Origin: Blastococcus sp. PRF04-17
GTDB taxonomy: Bacteria > Actinomycetota > Actinomycetes > Mycobacteriales > Geodermatophilaceae
Reading direction: 5' to 3'
Length of the DNA stretch: 64,000 bases
Assembly: GCF_023016265.1 (NCBI RefSeq)
Contig: NZ_CP095412.1
Span: 558,001-622,000, forward strand
The notes under the pieces were generated by a model. That model searched no databases. It was not told the DNA's origin and saw nothing but the letters and a program-made list of their open reading frames with translations. Position numbers and translations under genes: made by a program. Shown one piece after another: positions 54,939 to 63,723 of this stretch. Numbering within the stretch: the stretch's first letter is position 1; each line of letters begins with the position of its first letter.

Positions 54939-55379
54939 TCATCGACCGATCGGGATCCGGCGCCGCCGGCTCTGCGCCGACTTCGGGGCGCGCACCGTGA
55001 GGACGCCCTCGGACAGAGTGGCCTCGACGTGGTCCTCGTCCAGCTCGCCGGGCAGGCTGACGCTGTAGCGGAACTTGCCGACCTTGCGGGTGCGGCGCCG
55101 CAGGATGCCGGCGCGCTCCCTCTCCTTGATCTCGCCGGAGATGGTCAGCATCCCGTCGTCGAGCTGGACGTCGACATCGTCGCGTGCCGCGCCGGGCAGC
55201 TCGAGCTCCACCACGAAAGCGTCATCGGTCTCCTCGAGGTCGGCCAGCGGCACCCAGCGGTCGAGCGAGCCGCCGGTCTCCTGCCAGAGCCTGGCGAACC
55301 GCTCCTGGAGCTCCTCCAGCTCCCGGAAGGGATCCCACCGCTCCGCGGCCTTGGGTCGGGTCGGTGCGGGCAGTGCCAT
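54939..55379 (-). CDS. Hsp20/alpha-crystallin family small heat-shock protein
   Basis: 146 residues. Short N-terminal arm (WDPFRELEELQERFARLW), alpha-crystallin domain from about residue 45 (LADLEETDDAFVVELELPG, GMLTISGEIKERE, FRYSVSLPGELDED) and the consensus SEGVLTVRAPK. The C-terminal I-x-I motif is IPI. It is an ATP-independent holdase. ATG 55379 has GAGGAGG upstream. An imperfect CTACAG/CTGCAAG inverted repeat lies near 55430, but it does not match the HAIR operator well. Confidence 0.93.
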   Translation of the reverse strand: MALPAPTRPKAAERWDPFRELEELQERFARLWQETGGSLDRWVPLADLEETDDAFVVELELPGAARDDVDVQLDDGMLTISGEIKERERAGILRRRTRKVGKFRYSVSLPGELDEDHVEATLSEGVLTVRAPKSAQSRRRRIPIGR

Positions 55380-55519
55380 GTCTGCGTCCTCCTCTCGCAG
55401 GGATGTCGGAACTGCACGAGATGAAACTTGCAGTCACCGCTGTAGATTCCCGGCCGGGCAGGGACGTAACCTGAGCGGCCGTCGCGCGTTGTACCGGCCA
55501 GTAGCTTTCCCCGGCTCCG

Positions 55520-56392
55520 ATGGAGAAGCCCGTGCCCGGTCGCAAGCAGAGTCTCGTCACCGTCGTCCTGTCCGCCCTGGTCGTCCTGCTCGTGGGCACC
55601 CCCGTGGCGCAGGCGGGGGACCCGCTGCACTACGTGGCGCTGGGCGACTCCTACAGCGCCGCGTCCGGCGTCCTGCCGCCGGATCCCGAAGCGCCGCCGC
55701 AGTGCCTGCGGTCGCTCGCCAACTATCCGCACGTGATCGCTGCCGAGACCGGTGCACAGCTCACCGACGTGAGCTGCGGCGGCGCGGATACCACCGACTA
55801 CTTCGAGCCGCAGCACGACGGCGTCGCCCCGCAGCTCGACGCCGTGACCGCGGACGCAGACCTGGTCACCATGACCATCGGCGGCAACGACAGCGGCGTC
55901 TTCATCAACTCGATCATCCTGTGCGGCCAGGCCGGGCTCTCGACGCTCGGCAAGGGCAGCCCCTGCAAGGACAGGTACGGCTCGTCCTTCGAGGACACCG
56001 TCCGCAGCACGACCTACCCGTCGCTGGTCACGGCGCTCTCCGCCGTGCGGGACCGCGCCCCCGACGCCGAGGTCGCGATCATCGGCTACCCGTGGATCCT
56101 CCCGAAGACGGGCGGCTGCTTCGACAGGATGCCGGTGGCCGAGGGTGACGTCCCCTACCTGCGCTCGCTGCAGGCCACCCTCAACGACGCCGTCAAGCAG
56201 GCGGCGAAGAAGACCGGCGTCACCTACGTGGACATGAACCGGGTGTCCGAGGGCCACGACGCCTGCCAGCCGATCGGCGTCCGCTGGATCGAGCCGGTCC
56301 TGCAGTCGACCAACCCGGTCGTCGTCCACCCGAACGCCCTCGGCGAGCAGCAGATGGCCGCGCAGGCGATGAAGGTGCTCGGCCTGCGCTGA
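55520..56392 (+). CDS. Secreted SGNH/GDSL lipase-like hydrolase
   Basis: 290 residues. A signal peptide (basic start, LVTVVLSALVVLLVG core, likely cleavage after VAQA near residue 32) precedes a Streptomyces-lipase-like SGNH domain: YVALGDSYSAASGV, LVTMTIGGNDSGVF and the catalytic histidine in VVHPNALGEQQMA. Paired cysteines (for example DVSCGG and ILCG) fit an exported enzyme. It probably hydrolyses esters or lipids outside the cell. ATG 55520 is used, with GTG 55532 possible. Confidence 0.88.
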   Translation: MEKPVPGRKQSLVTVVLSALVVLLVGTPVAQAGDPLHYVALGDSYSAASGVLPPDPEAPPQCLRSLANYPHVIAAETGAQLTDVSCGGADTTDYFEPQHDGVAPQLDAVTADADLVTMTIGGNDSGVFINSIILCGQAGLSTLGKGSPCKDRYGSSFEDTVRSTTYPSLVTALSAVRDRAPDAEVAIIGYPWILPKTGGCFDRMPVAEGDVPYLRSLQATLNDAVKQAAKKTGVTYVDMNRVSEGHDACQPIGVRWIEPVLQSTNPVVVHPNALGEQQMAAQAMKVLGLR

Positions 56393-56411
56393 GTCGCGGC
56401 AGGATGCGGGC

Positions 56412-56822
56412 ATGGACTTCGAGTCCGGCCTGGAACCGGACATGCAGCCGAACCTCGACCAGTTCCTCCTCGACCGCATCGCCGAGGACAAGCGGATCGC
56501 CACCGACGCGGCGTTGGCCTCGGGCCGGGAGGAGTGGACGGCCGACGACCTGCCCGGGACGGATCGACCGCACCAGGTCGGCGATCACCTGAGCCGGCAC
56601 GACCCGGCGCGGGTGCTCGCGGAGTGCAGCGCGAAGCGGCGGCTCGTCCTCGCCTGCCGGGACGCCCGACCGGAGTACCGGTTCCTCGGCCGGCGCCCGG
56701 AGGGCCTGGCCGACTTTCCGCTGTCGCCCGCGGATCAGCACCAACTGGCGGCGGTGACGCTGGCGCTGCTGGCCCTCCCGTACGCCGATCACGCGGAGTA
56801 CCAGAAGGCCTGGCGGCCCTAG
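56412..56822 (+). CDS. DUF6221 family protein
   Basis: 136 residues. Family-like features are DQFLLDRIAEDKRIA at the N-terminus, HLSRHDPARVLAECSAKRRLV in the middle and LALLALPYADHAEYQKAW at the end. Function unknown; common in actinobacteria and their phages. ATG 56412 is exactly six bases after CAGGAT, so transcription is probably leaderless and separate from the lipase gene upstream. Confidence 0.8.
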   Translation: MDFESGLEPDMQPNLDQFLLDRIAEDKRIATDAALASGREEWTADDLPGTDRPHQVGDHLSRHDPARVLAECSAKRRLVLACRDARPEYRFLGRRPEGLADFPLSPADQHQLAAVTLALLALPYADHAEYQKAWRP

Positions 56823-56932
56823 GCGCGCCGGGCTCGCACGATGCCCCCGGAGCCTGCCCGCTCGGTACGGTGTCGGAGGATCACAGCTGTGCCGCGGCGT
56901 CGCCGGTGCGCACCATCACCGGATCGAGGCCC

Positions 56933-59065
56933 ATGACCGACGTCCTCTGGCAGCGCCGCCCGCGGCCACGCCCCGGCTCGCCGGTCCTGGTCGGCTGGCG
57001 CGGCGAGCCGACGACCGCCGCCGAGGTCCGGGGCCTGCGGATGCAGCTGCGCACGCTCCTCTCCGGCAGGACCCGGCCGCCGGGCGCGACCGACGACGAC
57101 GTCGACCGGCTGCTCCTGGCCTTCGAGGAGCTGGTCAGCAACGGGCTCCGGCACGGCCGTGCCCCGGTGCACGTCAGCCTCACCGAGACGGGCGGCGGCT
57201 GGCTGCTCGAGGTCAGCGACGCGGCCGGCGACACCCCACCGGTCCCCGCGGTCGGCCGGGACGCCGCACACGGTGGCCTGGGGCTCTACCTCGTCGCATC
57301 GCTCTCCGGCGCCCACGGCTGGACCACCGCCGACAACGGACGGAAGGTCGTCTGGGCGCGCGTCGACTTCAGCGGCGACGAGCCGTCACAGGAGCGTCCC
57401 GCCCCCGTCGCGGGGCCGGAGCTCCGGATCCGGCGGGCCGTGCCGCCGGCCGCCGTGGCACCTGCGGCGGCTCCTCCGGTCGCGCGCGCTCCCGCGGCGT
57501 CCCAGCGGCCGGCGCGGCTGCGGCCTTCCCGCCTGAGCGTGCTCGCCACCGCCGTCGTCCTGCTGGTCGCCCTCGCCCTCGCCTGGCTCGCCTCGTCGGT
57601 GAACGCGCGGACCAACCAGCAGCTGCTGGAGCAGCAGGTCGCCCAGGCGGGCGCCGTCCTGACCACGCAGGTCGCGGTGATCCAGACCCAGCTCGCCGAC
57701 GCCGGCGAGGTGGCCCAGGCGACCGACGGCCGGCCGGCCCCCTTCATCAACTTCGCCTCCGGCACGGTGCCCGGTGAGGCGATGTCGCTGTCGCTGTGGC
57801 GCGTCAGGGGGGAGCGGGCCGAGCGGCTCGCCGCCCACGGCCCCGACCCGCTGCTGCCGTCCGACGGCGCGGACGCCTTCCTCTCCGGCGTGCAGCCGAC
57901 CGGGCAGCTGACCAGCGCCGGCATCCTGTCAGGAGAGCCGCCGCGCCTCGCCTACGCGCTCAGGCCCGCCGACGAGGAGGAGGGGCTCGTCGTCTACGCC
58001 GAGGTCCCGCTCCGGCGCGAGGTCCAGGTGGAGCAGGGCGAGGCCTTCGGCGGGCTCGACCTCGCCGTGTACCTCGGCCCGGACGCCGACCCGGACCGGC
58101 TCGTCCAGGCGACCGCCGAGACGCCCATCGACGGTGACACCGCGACCACGCAGGTTCCCTTCGGGGACGACGTCCTCACGGTCATCGCCGCCTCCCGCAC
58201 GCCGCTGACCGGCTCGCTCGCCGCGGCCCTGCCCTGGATCGTCCTCGGGGTCGGTGGTGCGCTGGCGCTCGTCAGCGGGGCGACGGCGGAGACTCTGTTC
58301 CGTCGCCGGGCGGTCGCCGAGCAGCTGGCCGCCGACAACGAGCAGCTGTACCGCCAGCAGCGTGGCATCGCGTCCTCCCTGCAGCACGCCCTGCTGCCCC
58401 AGGTGGTGCCGGTCGCCGGCATGGAGCTCGCCGCCCGCTACGTCGCCGGCGTCGACGAGCTGGAGGTCGGCGGCGACTGGTACGACGTCATCGAGGGGGC
58501 CGAGGGCCGGTCGGTGTTCGTGGTCGGCGACGTCTCCGGTCGCGGGCTGCCCGCCGCCACGACCATGGCCGCGCTCCGGTTCGCCGTCCGCGCCTACGTC
58601 GCGCAGGGCGACGGGATCGAGACCGTACTGACCAAGCTGCGCCCGCTGCTGGACGTGTCCGTCGACCACCAGTTCGCCACGGTGCTGCTCGGCGAGGTCG
58701 ACCCAGCGGCGGGGGTGGTCCGCCTCGTGTCGGCCGGCCACTTCGGTCCGCTGCTGCTGGCCGAGGGCCGCGCCGAGTTCGTTGAGTGCACGGTCGCCCC
58801 GCCGGTAGGCGTCCCGACGCCGTTGCCGCCGTCGGTCACCGAGGTCCGGGTGGAGGGCCCGTCGACGCTGCTGGCGTTCACCGACGGCGCCGTCGAGCGC
58901 CGCGGCGAGGTCGTGGACACCGGCCTCGAGCGGCTGCGGTCCACCGCGGCAGCCGCCGCCGAGCACCCGCTGGCCGAGCTGCTCGACCGCCTGATGCAGA
59001 TGCCCATCGCGGGTGGCGGGCGCGACGACACGGTCATCCTGGGCGTGCGCTGGCCCGGCGCGTAG
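56933..59065 (+). CDS. Membrane PP2C (SpoIIE/RsbU) phosphatase with N-terminal HATPase domain
   Basis: 710 residues. Residues ~20-140 form an anti-sigma-factor-type HATPase (LLLAFEELVSNGLRHGRAP as N box, HGGLGLYLVASLSG as G box). A proline/alanine linker leads to a membrane helix (LATAVVLLVALALAWLASSV) near residue 205, an outside sensor region of ~200 residues, a second helix (WIVLGVGGALALVSG) and a C-terminal SpoIIE phosphatase (LEVGGDWYDVIEG, VGDVSGRGLPAA, AFTDGAVERRG). It likely sets a partner-switching sigma or anti-sigma pathway in response to an outside signal. ATG 56933. Having kinase-like and phosphatase modules on one chain is notable. Confidence 0.88.
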   Translation: MTDVLWQRRPRPRPGSPVLVGWRGEPTTAAEVRGLRMQLRTLLSGRTRPPGATDDDVDRLLLAFEELVSNGLRHGRAPVHVSLTETGGGWLLEVSDAAGDTPPVPAVGRDAAHGGLGLYLVASLSGAHGWTTADNGRKVVWARVDFSGDEPSQERPAPVAGPELRIRRAVPPAAVAPAAAPPVARAPAASQRPARLRPSRLSVLATAVVLLVALALAWLASSVNARTNQQLLEQQVAQAGAVLTTQVAVIQTQLADAGEVAQATDGRPAPFINFASGTVPGEAMSLSLWRVRGERAERLAAHGPDPLLPSDGADAFLSGVQPTGQLTSAGILSGEPPRLAYALRPADEEEGLVVYAEVPLRREVQVEQGEAFGGLDLAVYLGPDADPDRLVQATAETPIDGDTATTQVPFGDDVLTVIAASRTPLTGSLAAALPWIVLGVGGALALVSGATAETLFRRRAVAEQLAADNEQLYRQQRGIASSLQHALLPQVVPVAGMELAARYVAGVDELEVGGDWYDVIEGAEGRSVFVVGDVSGRGLPAATTMAALRFAVRAYVAQGDGIETVLTKLRPLLDVSVDHQFATVLLGEVDPAAGVVRLVSAGHFGPLLLAEGRAEFVECTVAPPVGVPTPLPPSVTEVRVEGPSTLLAFTDGAVERRGEVVDTGLERLRSTAAAAAEHPLAELLDRLMQMPIAGGGRDDTVILGVRWPGA

Positions 59066-59154
59066 GCAGGGGATAGGCCGTCCGCCCGATGTGACGGCGG
59101 AACGGCCCCGCGATCCTCGGCAGGCATCAGCTCACCTCCGAGGAAGGAAATGCG

Positions 59155-59979
59155 ATGACGACCTCCGTCGACGACGCCCAGCTCCAGACCCGGCACCGGA
59201 CCATGTGGGGATCGGGCGACTACCCCACGATGGTCGAGACCTTCCTGACCCCGCTCGGACCGCGGCTGGTCGAGGCCTGTGGCATCGCGCCGGGCGACCG
59301 CGTCCTCGACGTCGCCGCCGGCACCGGCAACGCGGCGCTGCCCGCCGCGGCCCGCGGTGCACGGGTGACCGCCAGCGACCTCGTTCCGCAGTGGATGGAC
59401 GCCGGGCGCGAGCGGGCCGCCGCCCAAGGCCTGGACCTCGAGTGGGTCGAGGCCAACGCCGAGGACCTGCCCTTCGACTCCGGCTCCTTCGACGTCGTCA
59501 TGTCCTCGATCGGCGTGATGTTCGCCGTCCACCACCAGGTCGCCGCCGACGAGCTGGTCCGGGTCTGCCGGCCCGGCGGCACGATCGGTCTGCTGAGCTG
59601 GACGCCGGAAGGCATGCTCGGCGCGCTGTTCCGCACCATGAAGCCGTTCGCTCCGACACCCCCGCCCGGGGCGCAGCCGCCGGTCCTCTGGGGCAGCGAG
59701 GACCACCTGCGCGCGCTGTTCGGCGGCCGCGTCGAGTTCACCACGCTGCGACGGGAGGCCCTCGAGATCACCGCGTTCGCCGATCCGCACGACTACGCCC
59801 GGCACTTCATCGCCAACTACGGCCCCACGATCGCCGTCCGGGCCAACGCGGCCCGCGAGGGCCGGGAGGCGGAGTTCGACGCCGCCCTGTTCGCCTTCTG
59901 CGACGAGTGGAACCGCGGCACCGCGGACGCCGCCCGGTTCGAGAAGGAGTACCTGATCGCCGTCGGCACCCGTCGCTGA
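59155..59979 (+). CDS. SAM-dependent methyltransferase (UbiE/Methyltransf_11 type)
   Basis: 274 residues. Motif I VLDVAAGTGNAALPAAARG near residue 48, the strand-2 acid in ASDLVPQWM, ANAEDLPFDSGSFDVVMSSIGVMF (motif II) and CRPGGTIGLLSW (motif III). A small-molecule methyltransferase with unknown substrate. The ribosome site GAGGAAGGAAA precedes ATG 59155. A hairpin follows the stop and the LuxR-type regulator gene follows that. Confidence 0.87.
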   Translation: MTTSVDDAQLQTRHRTMWGSGDYPTMVETFLTPLGPRLVEACGIAPGDRVLDVAAGTGNAALPAAARGARVTASDLVPQWMDAGRERAAAQGLDLEWVEANAEDLPFDSGSFDVVMSSIGVMFAVHHQVAADELVRVCRPGGTIGLLSWTPEGMLGALFRTMKPFAPTPPPGAQPPVLWGSEDHLRALFGGRVEFTTLRREALEITAFADPHDYARHFIANYGPTIAVRANAAREGREAEFDAALFAFCDEWNRGTADAARFEKEYLIAVGTRR

Positions 59980-60014
59980 AGGGGTCCCGGGGCCCCGTGC
60001 CGCGTGGGACCCTT
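59979..60014 (+). terminator. Hairpin after the methyltransferase gene
   Basis: AAGGGGTCCC (59979-59988) pairs with GGGACCCTT (60006-60014), with one C bulge. It begins at the methyltransferase stop codon. Confidence 0.5.
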
Positions 60015-60019
60015 CCCGG

Positions 60020-61665
60020 GTGCGGAGCACCGTCGGTGCCGACCCGCTGCTCCTGGGCGGCAGGCGCTCGAGCGGGCGGACTGGGAGTCCGCCCGCTCGG
60101 CGTTCACCGCCGTCCTGGAGGACGGCGACTCGCCCGACGCCCGGGACGGCCTCGCCCAGGCACTGTGGTTCCTGGGCCACGTGCGCGAGGCCCTCGACCT
60201 GCGGGAGCGGGTCTTCGAGGACTACGTCCGGGCCGGCCGGTGCGACGACGCGGCCCGGGTCGCGGTCTGGGTCTCCCACCAGCACATGGTCGGCGGCCGC
60301 GCCTCCGCGGCCCGCGGCTGGCTGGCCCGGTCCGAGCGCGCCCTGCAGGGCGTGCCCGCCTGCGCCGGGCACGGCTGGGTGGCGGTGGAGCAGGTGCGGC
60401 AGTCCATCCGGGTCGACGACCAGATCGCGCACGCCACGCGGGCCCTCGACGTGGGCCGGACCACGGGGCAGAGCGACCTGGAGGTGCTCTCGGTCAGCCT
60501 GCTCGGTCGTGCCCGCGTGAATGCCGGGCACCGCGAGGAGGGCCTGCACCTGCTCGAGGAGGCGATGGCCGCGGCCACCGCGGGGCGGGTCCGCGACGTG
60601 CACACGCTCGCCGAGGCCTACTGCAACCTGGTGCTCGCCTGCCGCAGCGCGGGGGAGTGGGAGCTGGCCAGCGAGTGGTGCGAGCTCGTCGACGCCTTCG
60701 CCCGTGCCCACTCCGCGGCGCCGCTGCTCGGGGCCTGCCGCACCGTGCACGCCGACGTCCTCATCGCGGGCGGCCACTGGGCCGAGGCCGAGCGGGCACT
60801 GCAGGCGGCGCTGGCCACGCACGCCCGGAACATCCCGGCCATGGGCGCCCCGACGGTCGGGTCGCTCGCGGAGCTCCGGGTGCAGCAGGGCCGGCTGCCG
60901 GAAGCCGAGGAGCTGCTGGCCGGCCGCGAGGAGCACCCGGCCGTGCTGCGCGCCCTCGCCCTGCTGCGCATGGCCGACGGCCGCGCGCGGGCAGCGGTCA
61001 CCCTGCTCGAGCGGGGGCTGGCCGGCGCGGAGGACAACGCCGTCGCGGCGGCCCACTTCCTGGCGCCGCTGGTCGACGCCCGCCTGGCCCTCGGCGACGT
61101 CCCCGGCGCCCGGGCGGCCGCCGGCGAGCTCGGCCGGCTGGCCGAGGCGTCGGGGATCCGGCTGCTCGCCGCCCGAGCCGACCTCGCCGCCGCCGCCGTC
61201 GCGCTCCGGGTCGGGGAGGCCGCCCAGGCGGTGGAGCCGGCGCGGCGGGCACTCGCCGCGTTCAGCGCCCTGCTGATGCCGCTGGACGCCGGCACGGCGC
61301 GGCTGGCGCTGGCCCGGGCGATCGCGGCCGACGCCCCCGACACCGCGAGCGACGAGGCGCGGGCCGCGCTGACCGCCTTCCGGGGCCTCGGCGCCTCCCG
61401 GGCCATGGACGCCGCCGCCGCGCTGCTGCGCGGGCTCGGCACCGGGCAGGGCGGCCGCGCGCGGGCGGTGGGAGAGCTGACGGCGCGCGAGGAGGAGGTT
61501 CTCGGCCTGCTGTCGCTGAGCATGTCGAACGCCGGCATCGCCCGCAGCCTCCTGATCAGCGAGCGGACCGCCGGGCACCACGTGAGCCGCATCCTCACCA
61601 AGCTGGGCGTCCGCAACCGGGCGGAGGCCGCCGCGTACGCGGCTCGGGCACGGACGGCGGGGTGA
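60020..61665 (+). pseudogene. LuxR-family regulator with TPR-like sensor region, frameshift near the start
   Basis: About 548 residues if repaired. The first 13 codons from GTG 60020 read VRSTVGADPLLLG. The frame then shifts one base back near 60055 and continues as RQALERADWESARSAFTAVLE, a helical repeat region up to about residue 480. The C-terminal LuxR helix-turn-helix is ELTAREEEVLGLLSLSMSN and TAGHHVSRILTKLGVRNRA. One G missing in CTGGGGCGG explains the break; a start inside the long frame is the alternative. It lacks the Walker motifs of the LAL regulator at 3978. The adjacent methyltransferase is a candidate target. Confidence 0.75.
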
Positions 61666-61694
61666 GCGCTCGACGGGTCGGGTAGGCCGGGACC

Positions 61695-62330
61695 GTGGAC
61701 GTGCGCACCCTCCTGCTCGGTGACTGGACCCCGGTGATCCGGGACGGCATCGATCTCCTGCGCCTGGCGATCCTCGGTGGCGCCGTCGTCTACGGTCTGA
61801 CCGGGCGGCCCGGGGCGGCGGCGCTGCTCGCCGGCCTCGGCGCCGTGACGCTCCTGGCCCGGCTGATCGACCTGCCCCGGGTGTACGACCTGTCGCTGAC
61901 CGGGGCCATGGCGCTGCAGGGGTTCGGCGAGACGTTCGGCCTCTACGACCAGTTCGTCCGGTTCGACGACCTCGTGCACGTCACGCTGCCGATGCTCACC
62001 GCGCCCGTCGTCTACATCGCCCTCGCCCGGCTCGACGTCGTCCCGGATCCGAAGGACGAGACGCACCTGCGGCACTACGTCGGCATCGCGGTGGCCACCG
62101 CCGCGCTGGGCATCTCGATCGGCGCCCTCTGGGAGATCTTCGAGTGGCGCTCCGACGTCTGGTTCGGCACCGAGCTGTCGGAGGGCAACGACGACACCAA
62201 CGGCGACCTCGTCCGCGACACCCTGGGCTCGCTGGCCGGCGCGGCGCTGCTGGTGGCGTGGGCACGGTTCGGCTGGGGCTCGGTGCGACGGATCCCCGGC
62301 GTGAACACGCACGAGGAGGTCAGCGCCTGA
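61695..62330 (+). CDS. Membrane protein resembling DUF2238/YjdF family
   Basis: 211 residues with about five membrane segments (LRLAILGGAVVYGLTG, GAAALLAGLGAVTLLARLI and others). A charged central motif is QFVRFDDLVHVTLPML, and ALWEIFEWRSDVWFG with NDDTNGDLVRDTLGSLAGA resembles YjdF-type proteins, in which acidic residues sit at the membrane surface. Function unknown. GTG 61695 is six bases after TAGGCC. Confidence 0.7.
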   Translation: MDVRTLLLGDWTPVIRDGIDLLRLAILGGAVVYGLTGRPGAAALLAGLGAVTLLARLIDLPRVYDLSLTGAMALQGFGETFGLYDQFVRFDDLVHVTLPMLTAPVVYIALARLDVVPDPKDETHLRHYVGIAVATAALGISIGALWEIFEWRSDVWFGTELSEGNDDTNGDLVRDTLGSLAGAALLVAWARFGWGSVRRIPGVNTHEEVSA

Positions 62331-62336
62331 CCGGCG

Positions 62337-62711
62337 TCAGCCGCCGTACGGCCGGGTGATGATCTCCAGGACGTGCCCGTCGGGGTCGTGCCAGTAGACG
62401 CCGCGGCCGCCGTCGTGGGTGTTGATCCGCCCGGGCTCCCGCTGGAAGGGGTCGGCCCAGAACGGCAGCCCACGGGCCCGGATGCGGCCGAGGATCGCGT
62501 CGAACTCCTCCTCGGACACCAGGAACGCGTAGTGCCGGGGGTGGACCTGCTCGTCGTCCAGGAAGTCGAGCGAGACGCCGTTGGCCAGCTCGACGACCGC
62601 GAACGGCCCGTAGGTCGTCGGCTCGGGCAGGCCGAGGACGTCGGCCAGGAAGGCCGCCGAGGCCCGCTTGTCACGGGCGCCGACGATGGTGTGGTTCAGC
62701 TGCACGGCCAT
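62337..62711 (-). CDS. VOC-family (glyoxalase/dioxygenase-like) protein
   Basis: 124 residues, one VOC module: LNHTIVGARDKRASAAFLAD at the N-terminus and GGRGVYWHDPDGHVLEIITRP at the end, with plausible metal ligands His (LNHT), His (PRHYAF) and Glu (LEI). Substrate unknown. ATG 62711. Converges with the membrane protein gene 6 bp away. Confidence 0.87.
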   Translation of the reverse strand: MAVQLNHTIVGARDKRASAAFLADVLGLPEPTTYGPFAVVELANGVSLDFLDDEQVHPRHYAFLVSEEEFDAILGRIRARGLPFWADPFQREPGRINTHDGGRGVYWHDPDGHVLEIITRPYGG

Positions 62712-62739
62712 GCGGCCGAGACAAGCACCCGGCCGGGGG

Positions 62740-63723
62740 TCAGGCCAGGGCCGCGGCCACGGCGTCGAACATGGCCTCGCGGAAGGCGCGCATCGTCTCC
62801 GCGGTGGCGTGCAACTCCACCTCCGCGGCGTGGTACATCCCCGGCTCGACCCGCACGGTGACCGGCACGCCGGCCTTTCCCAGCCGGCGGGCGTACTCCA
62901 GGTCCTCGTCGTGGAACAGGTCGAGGTCGCCCACCCCGATCCAGGCCGGCGGCAGTCCGGTCAGGTCCTCCCGGCGGGCCGGGACGGCGTGGCGCGGCGG
63001 CTCCGCTGTGCCCGGGGCGGCGCCGAGGTAGCAGCTCCAGGCGTACCGGTTGGACCGCGGCGTCCAGATCAGCCCGCCGCGGCCACCGTGGTCGCGGCGC
63101 AGCACCGTGCGGTCGTCGAGCATCGGGTAGACCAGCGCCTGGAACGCCACCGGCACGCCTTCGTCGTGCGCCCGCTGGACGACGGATGCGGCCAGCAGCC
63201 CGCCGGCGCTGGCCCCGCCGACGGCGACGCGGGAGGGGTCCACGCCGAACTCCGCGTCCTCGGCGTGCAGCCATCGGAGGGCCGCCGAGCAGTCGTCCAG
63301 CCCGGCGGGGAAGGGGTGCTCCGGCGCGAGCCGGTAGCGCACGCTCACGACGAGGACCCCCGCGTGCCGGGCGAGCCGGCTGCACAGCTCGTGGTCGCCC
63401 TCGGGCGCGCCGATGATCGTGCCTCCGCCGTGGATCCACAGCAGCGCGCCGCCGGGGCGGGTGCGGCCGTCGGGCTCGTAGACGAAGGCGTCCAGGCCGC
63501 CCGGCACGTCGCGCCGGCTCACGGTCACCCCGTCGACCGGGCTCGTCGGCCTCGGGTAGAGCTTCCGGCCCGCGGCGAGGGTCAGCTTCCCGCTGAGCGC
63601 GAGCGGTACCCACAGGGCCGGCGTCCGCAGCTCCGGTGCCACGGGCGCGAGGGTGCGGGCGCGGCGGGCCAGGGCCGCCGCGGTGGCCGCGGCTGCGAGC
63701 GCGACGAGGGCCCGCGTCCTCAT
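62740..63723 (-). CDS. Alpha/beta hydrolase, HSL-type esterase
   Basis: 327 residues. An N-terminal hydrophobic stretch (ALVALAAAATAAALA) may anchor it to the membrane. The HGGG oxyanion motif is LLWIHGGGTIIG near residue 105, and the nucleophile is in VGGASAGGLLA near residue 180, with RYRLAPEHPFPAGLDD between them. The acid and histidine are in GDLDLFHDE and GMYHAAEV. This is the hormone-sensitive-lipase (group IV) esterase family. ATG 63723 overlaps the stop codon of the transporter gene, so the two are coupled. Confidence 0.88.
   Translation of the reverse strand: MRTRALVALAAAATAAALARRARTLAPVAPELRTPALWVPLALSGKLTLAAGRKLYPRPTSPVDGVTVSRRDVPGGLDAFVYEPDGRTRPGGALLWIHGGGTIIGAPEGDHELCSRLARHAGVLVVSVRYRLAPEHPFPAGLDDCSAALRWLHAEDAEFGVDPSRVAVGGASAGGLLAASVVQRAHDEGVPVAFQALVYPMLDDRTVLRRDHGGRGGLIWTPRSNRYAWSCYLGAAPGTAEPPRHAVPARREDLTGLPPAWIGVGDLDLFHDEDLEYARRLGKAGVPVTVRVEPGMYHAAEVELHATAETMRAFREAMFDAVAAALA

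Noticed and set aside
55400-55480. HspR/HAIR operator upstream of hsp20
   Set aside because: CTTGCAG and CTGTAG arms only loosely resemble CTTGAGT-N7-ACTCAAG; spacing and bases do not fit.
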